Source of the DNA: Ghiorsea sp.
GTDB taxonomy: Bacteria; Pseudomonadota; Zetaproteobacteria; Mariprofundales; Mariprofundaceae
Direction: 5' to 3'
NCBI GenBank assembly: GCA_027080505.1
Contig: JALWRX010000112.1
Location: forward strand, 47,744 to 111,743
DNA: 64,000 nt
Shown here: positions 47,993 to 57,391 of the stretch, one piece after another
Layout: each line of letters opens with the position of its first letter
Numbering within the stretch: the first letter of the stretch is position 1
Notes under the pieces: model-generated
The model's database searches: none
Seen by the model: the letters and a program-made list of their open reading frames with translations, nothing else
What the model was told of the DNA's origin: nothing
Translations under genes and position numbers: made by a program

Positions 47993-50806
47993 ATGATTCG
48001 TGTCCAAGGGGCGCGTGTTCACAACCTGAAAAACATCAGCTTGGATATTCCGCGCAATAAACTTGTGGTGATTACAGGTGTCTCTGGCTCTGGCAAGTCT
48101 TCTTTAGCCTTTGATACACTTTATGCCGAAGGACAACGCCGTTATGTAGAGTCTTTATCAGCCTATGCCCGCCAGTTTTTGGGCATGATGGAACGTCCTG
48201 ATGTGGATGCCATTGAAGGTTTAAGCCCTGCGATTTCTATTGAGCAAAAAACCACCAGTAAAAACCCACGTTCAACCGTGGGTACCATCACCGAAGTCTA
48301 TGATTATCTAAGGCTTTTATTTGCACGCGTTGGGCAACCCCATTGTTATCAATGTGGTGAAGTCATTACATCTCAACCAGCTAGCCTGATTATTGAACAA
48401 CTCGAACATCTGCCTGAAAACACCAAGCTGCAACTGCTCGCCCCCATAGCTCGCAACAAAAAAGGTGAGTTTAAAAAAGAAATTGAGCAAGCTATCAAAG
48501 ATGGTTTCGTGCGTATTCGTATTGATGGCGAGATTATGCCGCTAGAAGATGTGCCCGACTTAGAAAAAAACATCAAACACAATATTGAGCTGGTGATTGA
48601 TAGGCTAGTCATCAAAAAAGGTATGCGTACCCGCCTTGCCGATTCTGTAGAAACGGCCCTCAAATACGGCGAAGGCATGTTAATCGCTTTGATTGCCACC
48701 AAAGAAAACAAAGAAGAAAAGTTATTCTCTGAAAACTGTGCATGTGCAGCCTGTGGTATTTCATACCCTGAAATTGAACCACGGCTGTTTTCCTTCAACT
48801 CTCCTGCTGGCGCATGTTTGCAATGTGATGGTATTGGCAAACAAACTATTTTTGACCCCACTTTGGTTGTACCTAACCCCAAACTCACCTTGGATGAAGG
48901 TGCGATTGCTCCATGGGGCGGCAGAGAAACCTTTATGTACAAACAAACCATTGAAGCTGTTGCCAAGTTCATGGGTGCGGATATGTACACCCCATTCAAG
49001 GACTTATCCGCAGAAGCACAAAAAGCTATTTTGTATGGTACTGGGCGCAAAAAAGTCGATTTTGTCTTTGAAACAGCCACCCAAGCCCGCACCGTAAGTC
49101 GTCCATTTGAAGGTGTTATTCCCAATCTCGAACGCCGCTACAAAGAAACAAGCTCAGAAGATGTGCGAGAAGAATTGGCTAAATATATCAATATGATAGA
49201 TTGCCCCAAGTGTGAAGGTTCACGTCTAAATACCACTGCCCGCCATGTTTTATTGGGCGATTTATCATTACCCACTATTTGTAAACTTCCTTTGCGTGAA
49301 ACCCAACTTTGGGTGCAACAACTCAAGCTTAACAAACAAGACCAAGACATTGCCGAAAAAATATTAGAAGAAATTGCTGCTCGCCTTGGTTTTATGATTG
49401 AAGTGGGGTTGGACTATTTAAGTTTAGACCGCACTGCAGGCACATTATCTGGCGGCGAAGCTCAGCGTATTCGTTTGGCAACCCAAATCGGCTCGGCATT
49501 AGTCGGTGTGCTGTATATTTTGGATGAACCATCCATTGGTTTGCATCAGCGCGATAATGATAGGTTATTGGGCACACTCAAACGTTTAAGGGATTTAGGA
49601 AATTCCGTGATTGTTGTGGAGCATGATGAAGATGCGATTCGCACTGCAGATTTCATTGTGGATATGGGCCCACACGCAGGCGAACATGGTGGCGAAATCG
49701 TTGCCCAAGGCTCACTTGCTCAAATCCTGAAAAAGAAAACACTCACTTCTGATTATTTAACGGGTCGCAAGTCCATCAAAATCCCTAAACGTCGCCCTAT
49801 ACCCAAAAAACATCCTATGCTTGGTATTACAGGCGCATCTGAGCATAATCTGCAACATGTGACCGCAGAATTTCCGATTGGCAGGTTTACCTGCGTCACT
49901 GGTGTTTCAGGCTCAGGAAAATCAACGCTCACACTGGACACTTTATACCGTGCCTTTGCCCACGCCAAAGGTTTAAAAACTGAGCGTATAGGCACACACA
50001 CAGCATTGATTGGTGAAGATAGGTTAGACAAAATCATCGACATCGACCAAAGCCCCATCGGCAGAACGCCGCGCTCCAATCCTGCAACTTACACAGGTCT
50101 TTTTACACCCATCCGTGAGCTTTTTGCCGCCGTACCCGAAGCCAGAGCCCGTGGCTATAAAATCGGGCGTTTTTCGTTTAATGTTAAGGGTGGGCGATGC
50201 GAAGCTTGCCAAGGTGATGGGCTGATTAAAGTAGAAATGCACTTTTTACCCGATGTATATGTCAGTTGCGAAACATGCCAAGGTAAACGCTACAACCGTG
50301 AAACCTTAGACATTCGCTACAAAGGTAAAACCATTGATGAAGTCTTGAATTTAACCATTGATGAGGGCTATGAATTTTTTAGTGCCGTGCCTTCGCTGAA
50401 AAATCGGTTGAACACCTTGCAACAAGTGGGCTTGGGTTATATTCGCCTTGGGCAAGCAGCCACCACACTTTCAGGTGGTGAAGCCCAACGAGTTAAACTT
50501 GCCAAAGAACTGGCACGAAAAGCAACTGGCGACACCTTATATATCCTCGACGAACCCACTACAGGGCTACACTTTGCTGATGTGGACAAACTGCTTGATG
50601 TGTTGCATACATTGGTGGACAAAGGCAATACCGTGATTGTCATTGAGCATAATCTTGATGTCATCAAAACCGCCGACTGGATTATCGATATGGGACCTGA
50701 AGGCGGCGATAAAGGCGGGCAGATTGTTGTTTCTGGTACGCCTGAAACAGTCGCCAAATGCAAAACATCATGGACAGGACGTTACCTCAAACCACATTTG
50801 AAGTGA
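47993..50806 (+). CDS. uvrA: Excinuclease ABC subunit A
   Basis: Damage-recognition subunit of nucleotide excision repair; an ABC ATPase with two cassettes. Walker A sequences [14 protein letters not shown] and [14 protein letters not shown] are present, as are the zinc fingers including [14 protein letters not shown]...CLQC and [15 protein letters not shown]...CETCQG. The ATG at 47993 ([14 protein letters not shown], 937 residues) matches the usual family start; a TTG at 47978 adds five residues. Confidence 0.95.
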   Translation: MIRVQGARVHNLKNISLDIPRNKLVVITGVSGSGKSSLAFDTLYAEGQRRYVESLSAYARQFLGMMERPDVDAIEGLSPAISIEQKTTSKNPRSTVGTITEVYDYLRLLFARVGQPHCYQCGEVITSQPASLIIEQLEHLPENTKLQLLAPIARNKKGEFKKEIEQAIKDGFVRIRIDGEIMPLEDVPDLEKNIKHNIELVIDRLVIKKGMRTRLADSVETALKYGEGMLIALIATKENKEEKLFSENCACAACGISYPEIEPRLFSFNSPAGACLQCDGIGKQTIFDPTLVVPNPKLTLDEGAIAPWGGRETFMYKQTIEAVAKFMGADMYTPFKDLSAEAQKAILYGTGRKKVDFVFETATQARTVSRPFEGVIPNLERRYKETSSEDVREELAKYINMIDCPKCEGSRLNTTARHVLLGDLSLPTICKLPLRETQLWVQQLKLNKQDQDIAEKILEEIAARLGFMIEVGLDYLSLDRTAGTLSGGEAQRIRLATQIGSALVGVLYILDEPSIGLHQRDNDRLLGTLKRLRDLGNSVIVVEHDEDAIRTADFIVDMGPHAGEHGGEIVAQGSLAQILKKKTLTSDYLTGRKSIKIPKRRPIPKKHPMLGITGASEHNLQHVTAEFPIGRFTCVTGVSGSGKSTLTLDTLYRAFAHAKGLKTERIGTHTALIGEDRLDKIIDIDQSPIGRTPRSNPATYTGLFTPIRELFAAVPEARARGYKIGRFSFNVKGGRCEACQGDGLIKVEMHFLPDVYVSCETCQGKRYNRETLDIRYKGKTIDEVLNLTIDEGYEFFSAVPSLKNRLNTLQQVGLGYIRLGQAATTLSGGEAQRVKLAKELARKATGDTLYILDEPTTGLHFADVDKLLDVLHTLVDKGNTVIVIEHNLDVIKTADWIIDMGPEGGDKGGQIVVSGTPETVAKCKTSWTGRYLKPHLK

Positions 50807-51029
50807 ACTTGCCAATAAAGCTGTTACCATGCCGCAGTTCTTTGAAAATAAATTGATTTTACGCAAAAAACTTTTGCCATCATCTTTCATTTTGATGCGA
50901 GCCAAGGCAAAAATGAAAAGCAGCACCGCAGTTTAGCAACGCTAAATGAGGATGTTGGTTTTTATTTTTAACACAGGCGCAGCTTAAAATGAATATGATG
51001 CGGAAGTTTTATAAACTGAGGTATTGCTT

Positions 51030-51797
51030 ATGTTATTCGTTGCCGTCCGTGCTGCTCGCCGAGCTGGAGATATGATTCTTCGCCATTATGAGCAAGCTGA
51101 TTCTTACACCATCAAACAAAAGCAAGACCGTGATTTTGTGACAGAAGTCGATAAAGCTGCTGAAGACATCATTATCAGCGAAATTCGTAAACATTACCCC
51201 AATCACGGTATCGTGGCAGAAGAATCTTCCCCCATCAATCCTGATGCTAATATTCAATGGTATATCGACCCTTTGGATGGCACGACCAATTTTGTGCATG
51301 GCTATCCGCACTTCTGCGTATCCATTGCGGCATGGCAAAAAGGTAAACCTTTGCTTGCCGTGATTCACGACCCTATCCGTGATGAAACTTTTGAAGCTAA
51401 AAATGGTGGCGGCGCGTTTTTAAATCGCCGTCGTATGCGTGTAAGCGAATGTAAACACGTTAAAAATGCTTTGTTTGCCTCGGGTTTACCCCCTTACCAA
51501 CGTGATGGTCTGGATGATTTCCAAAAACGCATGGACAATTGTATGCGTGCTGCTGATGGTTATCGCCGTGGTGGTTCAGCAGCACTTGATTTGGCTTATG
51601 TGGCTGCAGGTCGCATCGATGCCTACTGGGAAGCTGGCTTAAAATCATGGGACATTGCAGCAGGTGTGTTGCTCATCCAAGAAGCCGGTGGCATTGCCAC
51701 AGGTCTTGATGGTGCAAGCATTGATTTAGAAAAAGGTGATGTACTTGTCGGCAATGATGCTATGCACCGAGGCTTTCAAAAGCTTATCAAACTTTAA
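51030..51797 (+). CDS. suhB: Inositol monophosphatase family protein
   Basis: A 255-residue Mg-dependent phosphatase of the IMPase family. The metal-site motifs are visible: EE at AEESSP, IDPLDGTTNF, and the C-terminal WDIAAG. The E. coli homologue SuhB also acts in rRNA transcription; a role here is not proven. GAGGT lies seven bases before the ATG at 51030, better than an upstream TTG. The 223-base gap before it holds no gene. Confidence 0.93.
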   Translation: MLFVAVRAARRAGDMILRHYEQADSYTIKQKQDRDFVTEVDKAAEDIIISEIRKHYPNHGIVAEESSPINPDANIQWYIDPLDGTTNFVHGYPHFCVSIAAWQKGKPLLAVIHDPIRDETFEAKNGGGAFLNRRRMRVSECKHVKNALFASGLPPYQRDGLDDFQKRMDNCMRAADGYRRGGSAALDLAYVAAGRIDAYWEAGLKSWDIAAGVLLIQEAGGIATGLDGASIDLEKGDVLVGNDAMHRGFQKLIKL

Positions 51798-51798
51798 A

Positions 51799-52329
51799 TT
51801 ATTTCTTTTTGGGACGAAACACCTTGCATTGTTCAGGGTCAGCCTCCAAATAAGGGCCTGCAATCAAATCAATACAATAGGGAACGGCAGGAAACACAGC
51901 GTTGAGGCAATCATCAATGGCTGATGGCTTGCCCGGCAAGTTGATGATTAAAGCCTTGCCGCGAATCCCCGCTGTTTGTCGGGATAAAATCGCAGTCGGC
52001 ACAAATTTTAATGATTCTTGACGCATCAATTCGCCAAAACCCGGCATCATCTTTTCACACACCGCTTCAGTAGCTTCAGGGGTCACATCACGCACTGCAG
52101 GGCCTGTGCCCCCTGTGGTGACAATCAGACAACAACCCTCATCATCAGCAAGTGCTTTCAGCGCACCTTCAATACCAGCCTGCTCATCAGGAATCACCCG
52201 AAATACCGCTTCCCATTCCGATGATAAAACACGTTCAAACCATGCCTGCATGGCAGGGCCACCCAAGTCTTCATACTCACCACGGCTTGCTCTATCCGAT
52301 ACCGTTACAAATCCAATTTTCGCTTTCAT
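51799..52329 (-). CDS. mog: Molybdopterin adenylyltransferase
   Basis: Adenylylates molybdopterin before MoeA inserts molybdate. The 176-residue protein starts MKAKIGFVTVSDRASRG and shows the TTGGTGPAVRDVTPEA motif of the MogA/MoaB family. The start at 52329 follows AAGGATAAAT. Distinction from MoaB rests on length and context; MogA seems likelier. Last gene of the molybdenum cluster. Confidence 0.88.
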   Translation of the reverse strand: MKAKIGFVTVSDRASRGEYEDLGGPAMQAWFERVLSSEWEAVFRVIPDEQAGIEGALKALADDEGCCLIVTTGGTGPAVRDVTPEATEAVCEKMMPGFGELMRQESLKFVPTAILSRQTAGIRGKALIINLPGKPSAIDDCLNAVFPAVPYCIDLIAGPYLEADPEQCKVFRPKKK

Positions 52330-52342
52330 ATTTATCCTTTTT

Positions 52343-52404
52343 AGCCACCGATACACGCAGATAAAATAGATAACAATTTGATATATCAGCGTTCATCTGC
52401 GGCT
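52343..52404. repeat. Imperfect palindromic repeat between moeA and mog
   Basis: AGCCACCGATACACGCAGAT at the left pairs, imperfectly, with ATCAGCGTTCATCTGCGGCT at the right; AGCC and GGCT are the perfect ends. It lies between the mog start (52329) and the moeA stop (52415) and is of the same general type as the repeat at 58229. Confidence 0.7.
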
Positions 52405-52414
52405 ACTTATCTAC

Positions 52415-53647
52415 TTATTCTTGAAAATCCATACCCTGCAACAGTTGTACTTGTACTTCATCACCTGCTTTTAACCCTTCTGACTGCTCAGGCACAACCA
52501 CAAAACCTTCCGCAACGGCCATGCTCATCAACACACCACTGCCCTGCGTGCCTGTGGAAGTGACCGTGTAACCTTGCTCATCTTGACCCAATACAACCCG
52601 CACAACATGGGCTCTACCTGCCCTGTCCTTAATATCATGGCTAAGCCTTGCGCTGATGGTTCTGCGGTGCAGCTTGTTAAAACCCATCATCCGTCTCAAC
52701 GCGGGTGAGACAAACTGCTCAAAACATACCATGCTGGATACAGGGTTACCCGGCAGCCCAAACACCGCACAACCTGATGCGCCCGTGCCAAAGGCCAGCG
52801 GATGCCCAGGGCGCATGGCCACCCGCCAAAAGTGCATGGTGATACCCAGCGCATCCAAAGTCGGACGCACAAAATCATGATGCCCCACCGATACGCCACC
52901 ACTGGCAAGCAGCACATCATATTTCAGCCCTTCAGTCAGCTTCGCTTTCAACTCAATCGGATTATCCCGCGCAATGCCCAGCAGTTTGGCTTCAATGCCC
53001 AAAGCTTTGCACTGCGCATACAAGGCATGGGAATTGGCATCAGGTATTTTATGTGCATCCACAGCCTCATCCAGTCCTTCAAGCTCATCACCCGTGGACA
53101 AAATCGCCACACTGGGTTTGGCAAACACTGGCACTTGCTTTTGCTTCACCATCGCCAAAATCGCCAGCACCCCTGGCGTAATCGCCGTGCCCTTGAAAAG
53201 CACGGTTTTACCGTTCATCAAGTTCTCACCCAATGAGCGAATATTCGCGCCTTGCTTGGGTGGCGTGAGGATTAAAACGTCATCCCCATCTTCTTGCGTA
53301 TCTTCCACCCGAATCACAGTATCCACGCCCTGCGGCGTCGGCGCACCCGTCATAATTCTGGCCGCCCTTCCCTGCAACACCTTAATCGTTGGCATTTGCC
53401 CTGCACGAATATCATCCACCACTTTCAGCCGAACTGGGTGTTCAGGGTTGGCATCCTCAATATCCGTAAAGCGCACGGCATAACCATCCATCGCCGATAC
53501 GTCATACGGCGGATGATTGCGATTTGCCGCCACATCTTCCGCCAATACACGGTTAAGTGAATCATGCAAAGCCACATGCTCTACATGCTTGGTTTGGATA
53601 TGTTTTAGCACCTCTGCCAAAGCATCGGGGACTGATAAATAATTCAT
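52415..53647 (-). CDS. moeA: Molybdopterin molybdenumtransferase
   Basis: Inserts molybdate into adenylylated molybdopterin. The 410-residue form starts at ATG 53647, in the sequence TCATGA that overlaps the mobA stop. Segments MDGYAVRFTDI, MTGAPTPQGVDTVIRVED and GGVSVGHHDFVRPTLDALG are diagnostic. The frame is open four codons further upstream. The C-terminal domain is present. Confidence 0.95.
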   Translation of the reverse strand: MNYLSVPDALAEVLKHIQTKHVEHVALHDSLNRVLAEDVAANRNHPPYDVSAMDGYAVRFTDIEDANPEHPVRLKVVDDIRAGQMPTIKVLQGRAARIMTGAPTPQGVDTVIRVEDTQEDGDDVLILTPPKQGANIRSLGENLMNGKTVLFKGTAITPGVLAILAMVKQKQVPVFAKPSVAILSTGDELEGLDEAVDAHKIPDANSHALYAQCKALGIEAKLLGIARDNPIELKAKLTEGLKYDVLLASGGVSVGHHDFVRPTLDALGITMHFWRVAMRPGHPLAFGTGASGCAVFGLPGNPVSSMVCFEQFVSPALRRMMGFNKLHRRTISARLSHDIKDRAGRAHVVRVVLGQDEQGYTVTSTGTQGSGVLMSMAVAEGFVVVPEQSEGLKAGDEVQVQLLQGMDFQE

Positions 53648-54222
53648 GACTTGCTCCATTGCTGCACATCCGCAGTCGTATTTAAGCTGACCAAACTATG
53701 CAGCTCAGCATCATACAAACGCGCTTCTTGTTCGGGAATACAATATGTGTTCAGCGTTTCCAATAAACATTTCAAACTTCGCTTTTCTTGCTGAATATGC
53801 TGTTGCATCGCAGGCAAGGTTTGTCGATGATAAAAGCAACACAAAGGTTGCGCCATACCGCCCACATGCAAAGCCACAGCATCATGGCCTGCTCGATATT
53901 TCGCCATATGTTTCAGCAAATCCGCCGCAATAAATGGCATATCCACACCCGCTACAAACAGCCAATCCGTATCCACAGCTTCAAATGCGGCAACAATACC
54001 CATCATGGGCGCTCTATGTTCTCTATCATCCAACACTTGCGGCAATAGCGTATCATCTCGCTTTTGTCGTGTACTCACCACCACATGTTCAAACAACGGC
54101 TTTAGGCTCTGCTCTGCCCTAGCCAAAAGCGTTTGCCCTTCAAACACCATTGAAGCTTTATCCTGCCCCATGCGTTTGGACTGCCCGCCTGTAAGTATCA
54201 CCGCGGTGCAATCAGCTATCAC
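53644..54222 (-). CDS. mobA: Molybdenum cofactor guanylyltransferase
   Basis: Adds GMP to Mo-molybdopterin for the bis-MGD form needed by NasA. The 192 residues begin with a GTG (54222) and show the signature LTGGQSKRMGQDKASM and FVAGVDMPFI. It overlaps the mobB end by 11 bases and the moeA start by four. No good ribosome binding site is visible, so translation is probably coupled to mobB. Confidence 0.93.
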   Translation of the reverse strand: MIADCTAVILTGGQSKRMGQDKASMVFEGQTLLARAEQSLKPLFEHVVVSTRQKRDDTLLPQVLDDREHRAPMMGIVAAFEAVDTDWLFVAGVDMPFIAADLLKHMAKYRAGHDAVALHVGGMAQPLCCFYHRQTLPAMQQHIQQEKRSLKCLLETLNTYCIPEQEARLYDAELHSLVSLNTTADVQQWSKS

Positions 54223-54712
54223 GCTTTAACCAATCCAATATAAAAGTTGTGACCTGCTGCGTATCATTCAAATCAAGCTTAGGGATATTCACGCTCAAAT
54301 CTTGCATATCCGTAACCACAGCAAGCAGTTCAGATGCTTCGCATCTCATATCCGCCGACCGCGCTTCTCGCACCACTTCAATCTTGGCACAAGGCATAGA
54401 CGCGTAACCTTCCACCAACACCAGATCGGCATGAGGGAAATAGGCATCTGCCATCTCTTGCGGGGTTAATGGCTTTTGAATATCTGCCACCATCAATAGC
54501 TGCTCTGGGCCAACCAAAAGTGAGCCTTTCGCCCCTGCATGTTTATGCCGCCAGCTATCTTTGCCCGGTGTATCCATCTCAGGTTGATGATGTGAATGCT
54601 TAATGCTACAAACATCTAAACCTTCTGCCGCAAGGGCTGCAATCAGCTTTTCCATCAATGTTGTTTTGCCCGAATTGGAAAAGCCAACAATCGCTAAAAC
54701 TGGAACACTCAT
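54212..54712 (-). CDS. mobB: Molybdopterin-guanine dinucleotide biosynthesis adaptor MobB
   Basis: A small GTP-binding partner of MobA. The 166-residue product has a P-loop GFSNSGKTTLMEKL at the N-terminus and the KHSHHQPEMDTPGKDSWRHK segment. Start ATG 54712 overlaps the moaE stop (ATGA). A longer ORF begins at 54730 but lies within moaE. Confidence 0.92.
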   Translation of the reverse strand: MSVPVLAIVGFSNSGKTTLMEKLIAALAAEGLDVCSIKHSHHQPEMDTPGKDSWRHKHAGAKGSLLVGPEQLLMVADIQKPLTPQEMADAYFPHADLVLVEGYASMPCAKIEVVREARSADMRCEASELLAVVTDMQDLSVNIPKLDLNDTQQVTTFILDWLKRDS

Positions 54713-55230
54713 GGATGCTGTGTCACCCAAGCATCACCATCAGGGGTTACTTCTTTTTTCCAAATGGGCACACGTTGTTTCAACGCATCAATAATCCACT
54801 CACACGCTTCAAATGCGGGTTTTCTATGCTCCGCCCCCACCACAATCAGCACAATCTGCTCGCCAGCATGTACCGTAGTAACACGGTGAACAATTCGCAC
54901 ATCCATAATATCAAATGTTTTCAAAGCTTCATCACGCAAACTTTGCATAGCAGCTTCCGCCATACCTGCGTATTGCTCAAACTCAATCGAAAACACATCT
55001 CGCCCTTCCGAAAAATCACGTGCGCAACCCAAAAAGGTGACAATACCACCCATACGCTGCGAGCTTTGACGCAAAGCCGCGACCTCATCTTGCAAAGAAA
55101 AGTCTTCTGACTGAATACGAACCGCATCCCTATTTCCCCCTCGCCCTTTTAAGGGACAAGGTGAATGCCGCAGGCAGAGAGAGTGCCCTGGGGTAGAGGG
55201 TTGGGGTGAGGGTGTTGCCACGTCACTCAT
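54709..55230 (-). CDS. moaE: Molybdopterin synthase catalytic subunit, with a repeat-derived N-terminal insert
   Basis: Transfers sulfur from MoaD to make molybdopterin. The normal MoaE body starts near RDAVRIQSEDFSLQDEV and has the HRVTTVHAGEQ and GAEHRKPAFEAC segments plus the catalytic-region PIWKKE. The N-terminus holds an extra run, TPSPQPSTPGHSLCLRHSPC and LKGRGGN, encoded by a dispersed repeat. The ATG at 55230 is two bases after the moaD stop with GGTGGG just upstream. The gene remains in frame, so it is probably functional. Confidence 0.9.
   Translation of the reverse strand: MSDVATPSPQPSTPGHSLCLRHSPCPLKGRGGNRDAVRIQSEDFSLQDEVAALRQSSQRMGGIVTFLGCARDFSEGRDVFSIEFEQYAGMAEAAMQSLRDEALKTFDIMDVRIVHRVTTVHAGEQIVLIVVGAEHRKPAFEACEWIIDALKQRVPIWKKEVTPDGDAWVTQHP
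55132..55214. repeat. Dispersed repeat inside moaE
   Basis: On the minus strand the sequence begins CACCCTCACCCCAACCCTCT and ends with AAGGGCGAGGGGGAAAT, with a CTCTCTCTGCCTGCGG middle. This CCCTCACCCC style of repeat is common in proteobacterial genomes and usually intergenic. Here it lies in frame near the start of moaE and is translated. Confidence 0.75.
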
Positions 55231-55232
55231 AT

Positions 55233-55454
55233 TTACCCACCTGAAAACGGCGGCATCAACGCCACTTCATCACCATCTTGCACGATATAATCCATGTCCT
55301 GAATCTGCTCTTGATTCACTGCTACCAATAAAGGCTGCATATCTGCGCATCCAAGCTGCGCAATCAACTCCGCCAGAGAAAGACCTGCCTGAGCATCAAC
55401 GCTGCGTTTACCGAGCTTATCCGCGACTACGCCAAAAAAGAGAACTTTAATCAT
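55233..55454 (-). CDS. moaD: Molybdopterin synthase sulfur-carrier subunit
   Basis: Ubiquitin-fold sulfur carrier of 73 residues ending PPFSGG; the C-terminal GG is thiocarboxylated. Segments DKLGKRSVDA and VNQEQIQDMDY, DGDEVALMPPFSGG fit the family. Its ATG overlaps the end of the AlbA_2 gene by eight bases, so the inserted gene appears to feed translation straight into moaD. Confidence 0.93.
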   Translation of the reverse strand: MIKVLFFGVVADKLGKRSVDAQAGLSLAELIAQLGCADMQPLLVAVNQEQIQDMDYIVQDGDEVALMPPFSGG

Positions 55455-56820
55455 TTATTATTGTTGTCCGTGGACTGCGCTTAAAAATCTCAGAAAACTC
55501 TTGCACTAACCTTATACTTGCTTCTTTTACCGTCTCACCTTCTTTAAAAAGTGAGGTCGCGGGCAGTGCAAAGCAGTTCATCATTGATGTAAAGAGAGTA
55601 ATAGCATTGATATAATCCAGCGTACCCCCTTCAAAATTCAACCCATCTTTGTGAGTATAAAATAGGTTTATGTCTTTCCCTTCAGGAAAAATCCAGTCAT
55701 CATGTAAAGGCAAAGGAACTCCACACTTTAGGATAAAATCAATAAATGACTCAAAATCAATAAATGGTATCGCTTTATTCATATTTTTGGATATCACCTT
55801 AATAAACAATTGTCCTTGAATTTCATCTTTTAGGAGTAAACCACTATGAATAGTTAGTATATGTTGAAATAACATAACCAGTTGATTTAGATCGATTATT
55901 TTACCCTGATTTAACCCATTTGTATCAAGAAGATTTAAAAAATGCTCTCCCCACTCATAACCGTCAAGGAAACTTTTATTAGCGTCATAGTTATTATTAC
56001 ATAGATTGCACACATTTAAGGGGATGGATACAACACTTGTTCCATTAGCAAAATATTGCCACGTTAAAAGGTCACTATTCACATCGTTACCCTTTGTACA
56101 CCTAGCAACAAACCTATTCGGCCCAGAATAGAAATTATCAAATATGAAGGGGGTTGATTTTATTACCTCATTAAACACATCAAAACTCATCGAGGAACGG
56201 TGACCTCTAGTTCCTAATGGGTCTGTCATCAAAAACAGGTGTAGAATTGGAGATTCAGCGCTACTTTGAAGAGGGGCTGTATTTAAAAACTCTTTCAGCT
56301 TTTCATGATTATTTCTCTTTTGTTCCCACATAGCATCTAATCTAGACCTATCTTTTTCTACCATAGGTTCTGAAGAATCACTGATTCTCCTATACACCCT
56401 GCCTGACCCATGAATATGAGGAAGGCTATTACTTTGAGGGATATAAATGACTAGAACTGCTTTATTATCAGGAAGCCCAATCTCATCGCAGCCTCCATAA
56501 ATAATTTTTGTCTCAAAAAAGGCTTCTGGGTTTGAGTAATAAACAATAGCTTCCCTTACATGTACTTCAGCTTCTTCAGGATTGTCTATTCCACAAAACT
56601 CTCCTGCTTCTCGACTATCAGATTCTTTTTCTTTTACTCCGTAAAATAGCCACCCCCCCAAAGTGTTTGCAAAAGATGTTATTGATTTTGCAATTTTATC
56701 ATTCTTAGGAAGGCTACTCTTATATTCAATATACCAACCTTCAGGAATATCTTTTAAAACTTCTAAGTCTTTAGCCTCTAACTTAGATATTGGTTTTTTG
56801 AATGGGTTATAGTTACTCAT
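55447..56820 (-). CDS. Schlafen/AlbA_2-domain protein
   Basis: A 457-residue protein with an N-terminal AlbA_2 domain (about 25-150): WYIEYKSSLP, then IAKSITSFANTLGGWLFYGV and later RVYRRISDSSEPM. AlbA_2/Schlafen domains are found in DNA/RNA-binding and defence-type proteins. The C-terminal two-thirds (about 165-457) match no domain I know. The coding sequence looks AT-richer than its neighbours by eye. Its start overlaps the small AbrB-like gene by eight bases and its end overlaps moaD by eight bases, so it sits tightly in the operon. It could be a regulator or an effector; unknown. Confidence 0.72.
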   Translation of the reverse strand: MSNYNPFKKPISKLEAKDLEVLKDIPEGWYIEYKSSLPKNDKIAKSITSFANTLGGWLFYGVKEKESDSREAGEFCGIDNPEEAEVHVREAIVYYSNPEAFFETKIIYGGCDEIGLPDNKAVLVIYIPQSNSLPHIHGSGRVYRRISDSSEPMVEKDRSRLDAMWEQKRNNHEKLKEFLNTAPLQSSAESPILHLFLMTDPLGTRGHRSSMSFDVFNEVIKSTPFIFDNFYSGPNRFVARCTKGNDVNSDLLTWQYFANGTSVVSIPLNVCNLCNNNYDANKSFLDGYEWGEHFLNLLDTNGLNQGKIIDLNQLVMLFQHILTIHSGLLLKDEIQGQLFIKVISKNMNKAIPFIDFESFIDFILKCGVPLPLHDDWIFPEGKDINLFYTHKDGLNFEGGTLDYINAITLFTSMMNCFALPATSLFKEGETVKEASIRLVQEFSEIFKRSPRTTIIND

Positions 56821-56974
56821 GGTTTGTTACTAACTTTCTATCTGCAGCTTTCAACATAATACAGTCGTTTTCAACTGAAATATCGGCAACGTCACCTATT
56901 CCACATTGCTCAAGCACATCCTCAGGCAAAACAACAAACTTTTCACCATCTTGTTCAATCACTTCAACTTTCAT
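56813..56974 (-). CDS. Small AbrB/MazE-like DNA-binding protein
   Basis: A 53-residue gene not reported as a long ORF. It reads MKVEVIEQDGEKFVVLPEDV then LEQCGIGDVADISVENDCIM, a SpoVT/AbrB-like swapped-hairpin pattern (a short strand, E-x-x-G, a V-L-P turn, and I-x-V). AGAGGT lies seven bases before the ATG. It overlaps the AlbA_2 gene by eight bases. Such proteins are often antitoxins or autoregulators. A palindrome lies 26 bases upstream of its start. Confidence 0.65.
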   Translation of the reverse strand: MKVEVIEQDGEKFVVLPEDVLEQCGIGDVADISVENDCIMLKAADRKLVTNHE

Positions 56975-56999
56975 AACTACCTCTAAAACCAAACCTCAA

Positions 57000-57014
57000 G
57001 TACAAGTCTTGTAC
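57000..57014. promoter_or_regulatory. Perfect 7-bp-arm palindrome, candidate operator
   Basis: GTACAAG-T-CTTGTAC is a perfect palindrome with a one-base centre. It ends 26 bases before the abrB-like start codon at 56974 on the minus strand and would suit binding by a dimeric autoregulator. No convincing -35/-10 pair was found beside it. Confidence 0.5.
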
Positions 57015-57029
57015 CCATAAAACTCACTA

Positions 57030-57056
57030 ATACGCCTATAAACTCTGTAGGCGTAT
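57030..57056. repeat. Hairpin, nine-pair stem
   Basis: ATACGCCTA (57030-57038), a nine-base loop and TAGGCGTAT (57048-57056) form a perfect stem between relE and the AbrB-like gene. No T-run follows the stem on the minus strand, so it is not a clear terminator; it might attenuate or protect the transcript. Confidence 0.5.
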
Positions 57057-57084
57057 CCACATAACAACAAGCAAGACCATGCCA

Positions 57085-57384
57085 TCATCCCCTATTTTTA
57101 CGCGAGCCAGCAACCTTATACACATCACCGTCTGCCCGCTTGCCAATCGTAATCACCAGCACTTCAATACGTTCTTGTTCTACCCGATACACAATGCGCA
57201 CATCACCCACCCTTAACTTGCGTAAGCCCACTAAACCCTTGCGTAACGGTGCGCCAAAGCTTTCAGGCTCGGTGACCAGTTTTTCATCAATCGCCTTGAT
57301 AGCTCTTTTTGCCCTGCTTTTACCAATCTGCCTTAAATCCTTATCCACCTCTGGATGATACAAAACCTTCCATGTTTGCTTCAT
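57085..57384 (-). CDS. RelE/ParE-type toxin
   Basis: A 99-residue toxin-like protein. The pattern VLYHPEVDKDLRQIGKSRAK and LRKLRVGDVRIVYRVEQERI is the usual RelE/ParE core, ending in a basic tail. It starts at ATG 57384, just after the antitoxin stop (57392-57394). RelE toxins cleave ribosome-bound mRNA; the closest class cannot be told without comparison. Partner is the YefM-like gene. Confidence 0.85.
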   Translation of the reverse strand: MKQTWKVLYHPEVDKDLRQIGKSRAKRAIKAIDEKLVTEPESFGAPLRKGLVGLRKLRVGDVRIVYRVEQERIEVLVITIGKRADGDVYKVAGSRKNRG

Positions 57385-57391
57385 TCGCAAC

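Noticed and set aside
50807..51029. Inverted segments (CTTTCATTTT and AAAATGAAAG) in the uvrA-suhB gap
   Set aside because: The arms are A/T-rich, interleaved with other partial matches, and no T-run follows; I cannot support a terminator or a defined repeat.
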